This document shows, piece after piece, positions 58,725 through 64,000 of a stretch of 64,000 bases of DNA. Every line of letters starts with the position of its first letter. The first letter of the stretch is position 1. The notes below the pieces were generated by a model. It was not told the DNA's origin. It ran no database searches and worked only from the letters and a program-made list of their open reading frames with translations. The stretch covers positions 14,418,609 to 14,482,608 of the forward strand of contig OZ026606.1 of NCBI GenBank assembly GCA_964020085.1, given 5' to 3'. Source of the DNA: Micromussa lordhowensis. Its lineage: Eukaryota > Cnidaria > Anthozoa > Scleractinia > Lobophylliidae. Both the position numbers and the translations under genes were made by a program.

Positions 58725-59560
58725 TAAACCGCTGGCCGCCGCAGCAGTTTGACAGCGGGTCTTCACCATCATTGTAGCATTCTTGCCCTTAGTTGTTTGT
58801 AGTTTCCTTACGTTTTTAACAAAGTGCTTACAGAACTGAGGTAAAAGACAGTTGAAAACTTATGTCCTCTTTAACGGTGGTCTTGCTGGACGAGCCCTCT
58901 TAACCTTGAACTGTCAGTTCCAGAAACTGAATAGCGTATCACAGCCGTTTCGTCTTCGTGGAACTTCGCCCCCCTCCCCCGCCCTTCCCTAACCCTTCAC
59001 TTTGAGCGGGTATCACTCCATTTGTAGGTAACACTTAACCCTTTATGCCCGAGTGTGATCAGCAGTGAACGTCTCTGTACCTTAGTGGAACATTTTTAAG
59101 CTGACGGGTGATGAACAATGAAAGCCATCAACTTTGGGATAAATTTTCTTGATTTACCACCAAATTCTCAGACCTTGTACAAGAACAACAGTGTGACAAT
59201 TAGGAAAAGAGAATTCGCAATCCAATCTATGGACTTAAAGGGTTAATACCACGTAGGATGTGAAAACCGGTGCATTTGTTTTGCTTAGCAAAATATTTAA
59301 GTCTTTAATCAACCAATCACTAAGGTATTTGAAAGCGGAGAATATATATTTTTATAAACGGAGATTGATCAATGAATGCGTAGGTTTCCTTTTTCCTCAA
59401 GCGTGCTTCTAATGGTTTGTCAGATTAAACCTTGATCTAGGTGTTCAGAAAAAAAATGAAAGGATACATAGTTGGTAATATTTATTGCACCTTTTGTACA
59501 GATCTGATGTTTTTGTAGTCATAATCTTTGTAATAAAATGACAACTGTTGATTGTGATAT
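58725..59560 (+). other. Kinesin 3' UTR (probable)
   Basis: No ORF is supported here. AATAAA at 59532-59537 is the best plus-strand polyadenylation signal. ATTAAA occurs near 59424. The end point is inferred. Confidence 0.4.
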
Positions 59561-59783
59561 TTGACAGTGTGAAATGAGCAGTCTTGTCTAGTTTCTGGTA
59601 CATTATCATGTGAACAAGTCATGCTACAGACTACAGTGTCACGTGAACAAGTCATGCTACAGACTACAGTGTCACGTGAACAAGTCATGTTACAGACAAC
59701 CGTGTCACGTGAACAAGTCCTCCTTGAAGAAACCGGACAAAGCACTGAACGGGTCGTGTAAAATTTTTTATCACGTGAAGAAG
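59460..59783 (-). other. 3' UTR of the ankyrin gene (probable)
   Basis: Runs from the stop to the minus-strand polyadenylation signal at 59486-59481. It contains the CACGTG tandem repeats. Confidence 0.35.
59607..59720. repeat. 33-bp tandem repeat with CACGTG
   Basis: Three full copies (59607, 59640, 59673) and a partial fourth. The unit starts CACGTGAACAAGTCATG; copy 1 has CATGTG. Two more isolated CACGTGAA units lie at 59773 and 59794. Confidence 0.9.
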
Positions 59784-59871
59784 TCATGGCATCACGTGAA
59801 CAAAGCGTGGGCTCCAGCCTGTAATGTGGTTGATATCTGGAGCAGATCTTGCACGACCAGTTCTGTAATAA
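59784..59871 (-). CDS. Last exon of the ankyrin gene (stop)
   Basis: Begins after the acceptor ttgcattgcag. In the matching phase it reads YYRTGRARSAPDINHITGWS, then a TGA at 59786-59784. A minus-strand AATAAA lies at 59486-59481, about 300 nt downstream. The 33-bp CACGTG-bearing tandem repeats fall in the 3' UTR. Confidence 0.5.
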
Positions 59872-60073
59872 CTGCAATGCAAAGAGAAAGCTTAAAGAAA
59901 ATTGTCTTCACAGTAAAATCTGATTTACAGTAAAACAAAATGTTATGCGCACTGGAATGTGTATTGGCCATTTAGCGCCAGCAAAAACTGCGATCTCATT
60001 CGTATTTCTCATGGAAGCTGAAGTAAGACAGCTTAGACCTCTCGAAGATTTTCAAGAAGATGCCTAAACTCAC

Positions 60074-60174
60074 CTTGCTGTATTTTCTGGAATCTCCAGC
60101 TTTGAGCATGTTGATGCCGGTTTCTTGTCCTTAAATTTAGCCGTAACGTTTCTGTAAATCTTTACAAACGACCC
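60074..60174 (-). CDS. Exon of the ankyrin gene, penultimate
   Basis: 101-nt minus-strand exon between a pyrimidine-rich ttttcag acceptor and the strong donor gtgagt. It encodes GSFVKIYRNVTAKFKDKKPA, then CSKLEIPENTA. The phase matches on both sides. Function unknown. Confidence 0.6.
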
Positions 60175-60872
60175 CTGAAAATTAAACGGCTCTTGAATTA
60201 CCGAAACATTTGGAGTTTTTTCATATCAAGAGAAGATCATTGGTGGGTCACTATATATAAATTATCAGAGATGGAAAACAGATAATAACTCCAAGCTAAT
60301 TTACATTGCTGGAAAATAACCCCATAATTTCCTGAGAAGGAAAAGTTGACCAGAACATTGCTTTTGCAAATATGCCCTTCATTTATTCAATCGCTCTGGG
60401 AATTAATGGCTATAACTATGCATGGTGAGATGAAATCGGTAAGATCAAAGAACATCGAGAGACTGATTCAACGAAGAAATTCGAAAATTCTGTGGCGGAG
60501 GCTGTTATACTGTATAAAAGAATGAAACTTTGAAAATCTCGGATACAAGTTTCATAAGGTGACTGCAACTCTTGTGATGTACAATTTTCAGTTCAAAAAA
60601 CATTTTCAAACAAGATCCCTTTGCGGCTTACATGTACGATTCATTTCATGTCAGGCGTTACTACGAAATTCACCGAACCGTGGAATGGGGTCGAATTTTT
60701 TTTTTACAGCAACCCCCAATTTCTTGTGCTGGCACCCAGAAAATGGGTGTGGTCGCTGTACACACATTCGAGCCCTACGGGAACGGTTCAGTGATTTTTG
60801 TAGTATCACAAACATTCGAGGTTTTTGCTCTGACGATGTGATACTTTCAACATCGACATTTTGTTTACCTAC

Positions 60873-61033
60873 CGATCTCGCCGTTCTCTGTCTGGGAGGT
60901 GGTAACAAGTCCTTGTCGCCGTCAAGTTTATCCAGTCCTGTACCAAGTGAATTGCTCAGTGCTTTCATCTGGAGGAATAAGGAACCGATGTTCTGCAGTC
61001 CTTTGTTGCGATTGTCTCCTGACCATACCAGAA
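60873..61033 (-). CDS. Exon of the ankyrin gene, middle
   Basis: 161-nt minus-strand exon between acceptor ttgtag and donor gtaggt. It encodes VLVWSGDNRNKGLQNIGSLF, then a segment ending PPPRQRTARS. Its phase joins both the ankyrin exon upstream and the next exon. It is low in recognisable domains and I cannot name the family. The longer open frame at 60651-61358 around it is partly MITE sequence. Confidence 0.55.
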
Positions 61034-61065
61034 CTACAATAGATTGAATAGACCAATATCGATAT

Positions 61066-61185
61066 ATTAAACTCAGCCCAAAAACAATAGACCTCAGCAC
61101 GAGGCTCCGGGGAATAACTACAGAGTTTGTGGGGTTTATTCCCCGAAGCCTCGTACTGAGGTCTTTTGTTTTAGGCTGAATTTTA
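61066..61185. repeat. Hairpin MITE with GACCTCAGCACGAGGCTCCG arms
   Basis: The left arm CAGCCCAAAAACAATAGACC pairs with GGTCTTTTGTTTTAGGCTG at the right. It lies about 30 nt upstream of the ankyrin-gene exon at 61033. Confidence 0.8.
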
Positions 61186-61227
61186 TTACATCGACATTGA
61201 TCTATTGCGAGAGCAAAAAAAAACCCT

Positions 61228-61328
61228 TTCAGCAACCTCGTTTCCAGGGCCTCGCCTCTTCCGCCCCTGACCCTGTCCAGTATCTCGCTCCAGAGGGAGG
61301 GAAAAGAGAGTCCCTGGCAACGAAGTTG
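61228..61328. mobile_element. Diverged copy of the CCCTGGGAACGAG MITE
   Basis: CAACCTCGTTTCCAGGGCCT and AGAGTCCCTGGCAACGAAG inverted ends. In the intron upstream of ankyrin exon 61033. Confidence 0.6.
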
Positions 61329-62051
61329 TCGTGTCAGTTTATTCATGATTCTACTCATGAAGTACCGGCCTCATGAACTTCTTTTACATTAAAAGAAACC
61401 TTAAAATAATGGAAACCAAGGTAGAAGAACATCAAAGAATAAGTAATAAACCGAACATAAGTGAGGAATGGATGGTTACGACTCAGGGAGATTAAAACAG
61501 ATAACTAACGAATTGGAAAGAGCTTGCCTTTTTTTTCAAAATGAGCCGTTGGTGGCGTAGTCCTTTAATCTGGGTTTGTTTCTTAGGCCCCGTTTACACT
61601 ACGCTGGATGAATTTGAGAACGGGCATTTCACTTTGAAAACGCATCAAATGTTTTCAGTCCACAATACTTCGGAGGAATTTAAAAACGTAACAATCACCT
61701 TTCGTTTTGGGTTTGTGTTTGAGAAAAACTCGGTCAGGGAAATCAAATGATTAACTGGAGTTCTACTACAAAAGACGAGTGCAATGATGCTAACCTGATG
61801 GCGCCAGTCTTTTTCCAAGTTTGCCTAAATAAAAGAAATTAAAAGCACGTGCATGCGAATGCACATGGTAATTAGTAACTTCAAAGCTGAGCCGGGCAAT
61901 GAAAATCTTGTCCAGCGAATTGGGCAAAAGTAATCTGATATTTGCCTTGGTTTTGTTTTTGTGGCTGAGATCTTCGATCGATTGAAAAGTTGTCGCACTC
62001 GGTTTTAAACCAATCAGAAGCGACTTGACTTACGCGGGTTTTCCCTTACTT

Positions 62052-62346
62052 AGGGGTGGACCATTTGACTTTTGAAGGGGTGAGAGTGGGGGTGGGGGCG
62101 TTGAGCGATTTGGTACAGGTATGCTTTTTTTAAAACCCCTTTCATGCACTGTGATTTCTTTTCGGGACGAATTTATGAATAATACATTTCTATTCGTTTA
62201 ACATACTTTTTTTCGGCTCACTAGACGTGCGTGAATCTTTTTTCGGCAGTGGTCGTGGCCATGAATTTATTTTGGGTACAGGTATGCTTGTAGGAGATTT
62301 TTTCAAAATCGCCCACTCCCCCTCAAAAGTGAAATGCTCCACCCCT
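62052..62346. mobile_element. 295-bp MITE with AGGGGTGGA ends
   Basis: AGGGGTGGACCATTTGACTT at the left; complement of AGGGGTGGAGCATTTCACTT at the right. GTACAGGTATGCTT occurs twice as an internal direct repeat. Confidence 0.8.
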
Positions 62347-63091
62347 TTGTGCTTAGAGTTCTGATTGGCTCGTTTGAGTTTTTGGAATGAAGACTGAACA
62401 ATTGCGACTACCTTGGATTTAGTTTCAAGCAGGACAATCATCAAAAATGTCTCTTTCAAAAAACAGGAAAAGTGGAATACGTTGCATTAACGAAGCATTT
62501 CGACTCGATTTCCTTTATTCTTACCATGCAAACATCTGTTCGTTGCTTGACGACCCTTAACAAACTGCACAGTACTTCGCTTTTCATTGCTCAAGTTAAA
62601 TAAAAATCCTGACAGGCTCGCTATCATCAATCACACTATTGACGCTGTTTTCAAGCCAAACGATAGCTTACTTTGTATCCACGATGAAGTGCTTTCTTTT
62701 GTGTAGTGTTTTGGCTTCCGGCCGCTGTGATCGCGGGCTTCAATATCAGCTCCTGTCAGGAATTATAAGTTTGGTATTTAAATGGAATTTGTTATACTCC
62801 GTTGAATGTTTCAGCAATAGACTAAGAACGATTAATGTTTTTTCTCTAGATCCCAGAGAAGCAAAACAGCGAAAAATGGCCACGTAATGTGAAACTGAAA
62901 CAGATTTTGGTTTTCCTCTCGTCAAGCGCACAAATCCAGCGCGGTCATTTTCTTCAGTTTTGCTTAACGTTTACTAGTTACCAGAACGTTGTTTGCTCTC
63001 CAAGTAGTTCCACACCAAATCAATCAATATAACATTTAGTTACGCGCAGTAGTTTGCAAAAAACAACAAAAGACAAAAGATATTTTCGTAC
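62347..63091. other. Intron of the ankyrin gene, nothing recognised
   Basis: A tempting gtaaga donor near 62525 lacks an acceptor with a compatible phase. Confidence 0.35.
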
Positions 63092-63161
63092 CGCCATCTA
63101 ACAGGGAAGTAATTATACTCTCGTGGCCTTGAATCACGGCGAGATGAAGTGCAGTGTATCC
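63092..63161 (-). CDS. Ankyrin-repeat exon of the right neighbour gene
   Basis: The minus strand encodes GYTALHLAVIQGHESIITSL followed by LDG, a nearly canonical ankyrin repeat (G-x-T-A-L-H-x-A-x-x-x-G-H). It has a ttcag acceptor and a gtacga donor and is 70 nt long. Other repeats must lie beyond the right edge. Ankyrin repeats are protein-binding scaffolds; the partner is not deducible. Confidence 0.8.
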
Positions 63162-63670
63162 CTGAAAATTGAAATCATACCATTTAGATCAAGTCAACAG
63201 ATATAACAAATTGGACACTCCTTTTGCCTGTAGGAGCTTCTCGCTTTCGCGATTCGCTTGTACCCAGCTCCCTGCTCTAGTCGAAGCAGTTGCTTTGGTC
63301 GTCACACAACACACTTCTCTCAATGGTTTCAGTAGCGTTGAGTGACCACGTGACAATTCAAAGCGGCTACTTTGCTCTGCAAGTCATTTTTGTACCGCGT
63401 TTTCCGTTGATGCTGTGGATATTGAAGGCCGGCGGAATAATTACCTGGTTTGGCGTCATTACACTATTCAATTGGTGAAATAACCGACATAACTTTATTT
63501 AGCACCTACCCCCTTTTGTGAGAAAGAGAAGATTACAAGGTCATCATCAACCGGAAATGAAAGAGAAGTAATAAGTGTTAGTAGTATGCCTCGATGGTCA
63601 GCGAGAAACTCTATCATTGATTACCAAAAGAGTGAAGTCTGAGAATGAGATTACGCTATATTGCAAAGTA

Positions 63671-63847
63671 CAGTATAATTCCGATCTTTAGAACCTTCAA
63701 GGGAAACGAAAATTGGTTCGAAAAATCGGAGAGTTCGAGAAATCGGGGGTAAAATTGCAGTGTTTGACTGAGGAGGGGATACAACTTTTGGTTCGAGTTA
63801 TCGGGAGATTCGAAAAAATGAGGGTTCGAGAAATCGGGATTCCACTG
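63671..63847. mobile_element. 177-bp pogo-type MITE
   Basis: CAGTATAATTCCGATC... at the left and the complement of CAGTGGAATCCCGATTTCTC at the right, flanked by TA. Internal GGTTCGA(A)AAATCGG repeats. Confidence 0.75.
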
Positions 63848-63881
63848 TATGCAGACGAAAATCTGATAGTTAAAATCTTAC

Positions 63882-63925
63882 CTTCTGGCAAATTGTAGAA
63901 TAATTGGCAAGTCCAAGGACAAAGT
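63882..63925 (-). CDS. Possible further exon of the ankyrin gene
   Basis: A strong gtaaga donor follows an open minus-strand stretch whose phase-0 reading ends NYSTICQK. The acceptor is unclear, so this is tentative. Confidence 0.2.
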
Positions 63926-64000
63926 TGAGGAATATTGAAGGAAAGTAAAAATACTTTAGTTAAATTTTCATATTATGCATCAGGAAAAAGATATAGGAAA

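Noticed and set aside
60651..61358. 235-aa minus-strand ORF as one protein
   Set aside because: Its upstream third runs through two palindromic MITEs and it extends past good splice sites. Only the 61033-60873 part is supported as an exon.
61541..61750. 69-aa ORF starting MSRWWRSPLIW
   Set aside because: The segment after it (GGCCCCGTTTACACTACGCT) looks like a MITE terminus; no conserved domain is visible.
62475..62560. A possible ankyrin-gene exon on the minus strand ending at a gtaaga donor near 62525
   Set aside because: No acceptor gives a phase compatible with the flanking exons without a stop.

Overview
The window is eukaryotic. Coding sequence lies in short exons with GT-AG introns, and most of the rest is transposon-derived. 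The mix of repeats (HECT-domain ORFs, DUF7869-type transposase ORFs, DIRS, pogo/Tigger, Penelope GIY-YIG and many MITEs) is what I would expect from an anthozoan cnidarian, probably a stony coral. That assignment is inference; no species-diagnostic gene was seen.

The backbone is one long plus-strand gene at 8612-58724. It is a kinesin-3 motor of the KIF28P/KLP-6 type. I could trace 27 exons, all with GT-AG junctions and compatible phases. They sum to 2967 nt, which is 988 codons plus a stop. The protein has a motor domain with P-loop, switch I and switch II, then a neck coiled coil, an FHA domain and a kinesin-3 tail with the DPFWEP motif. It has no PH domain and ends in a CaaX box, CVIM.

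The neighbours are visible only as exons. To the left, on the minus strand, are two exons of an unrecognised gene (4763-4704 and 1637-1509). To the right, on the minus strand, are four exons of an ankyrin-repeat gene (63161-59784). It converges on the kinesin gene, and the predicted 3' ends of the two overlap.

The kinesin introns hold full-length or nearly full-length mobile elements. Intron 10 holds a 9.7-kb DNA element (17823-27516) with perfect terminal inverted repeats, subterminal arrays of a palindromic CCGTTCGAACGG motif, a BEN-domain gene on the plus strand and a converging DUF7869-type transposase gene on the minus strand. Intron 14 holds a 2.4-kb pogo/Tigger-like element (30699-33136) and a decayed DIRS-type tyrosine-recombinase retrotransposon (about 33140-37452). 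Intron 15 holds a 1.6-kb foldback element. Intron 20 holds a second large element (about 44208-51948), bounded by inverted arrays of a TGCAAATTAAAAAT motif. It carries a HECT E3 ligase ORF (plus) and a converging, internally deleted integrase-core ORF (minus). It has itself been invaded by a pogo-type nonautonomous element and by a Penelope fragment with an 11-bp target-site duplication.

Tandem repeats include a 59-bp satellite (3599-4367), a tandemly duplicated tRNA-like unit (11073-11732), 14-bp, about 120-bp and 75-bp repeats inside the BEN element, and a 33-bp repeat in the 3' part of the ankyrin gene. Despite this load the kinesin reading frame is intact, so the insertions appear to be spliced out with the introns.
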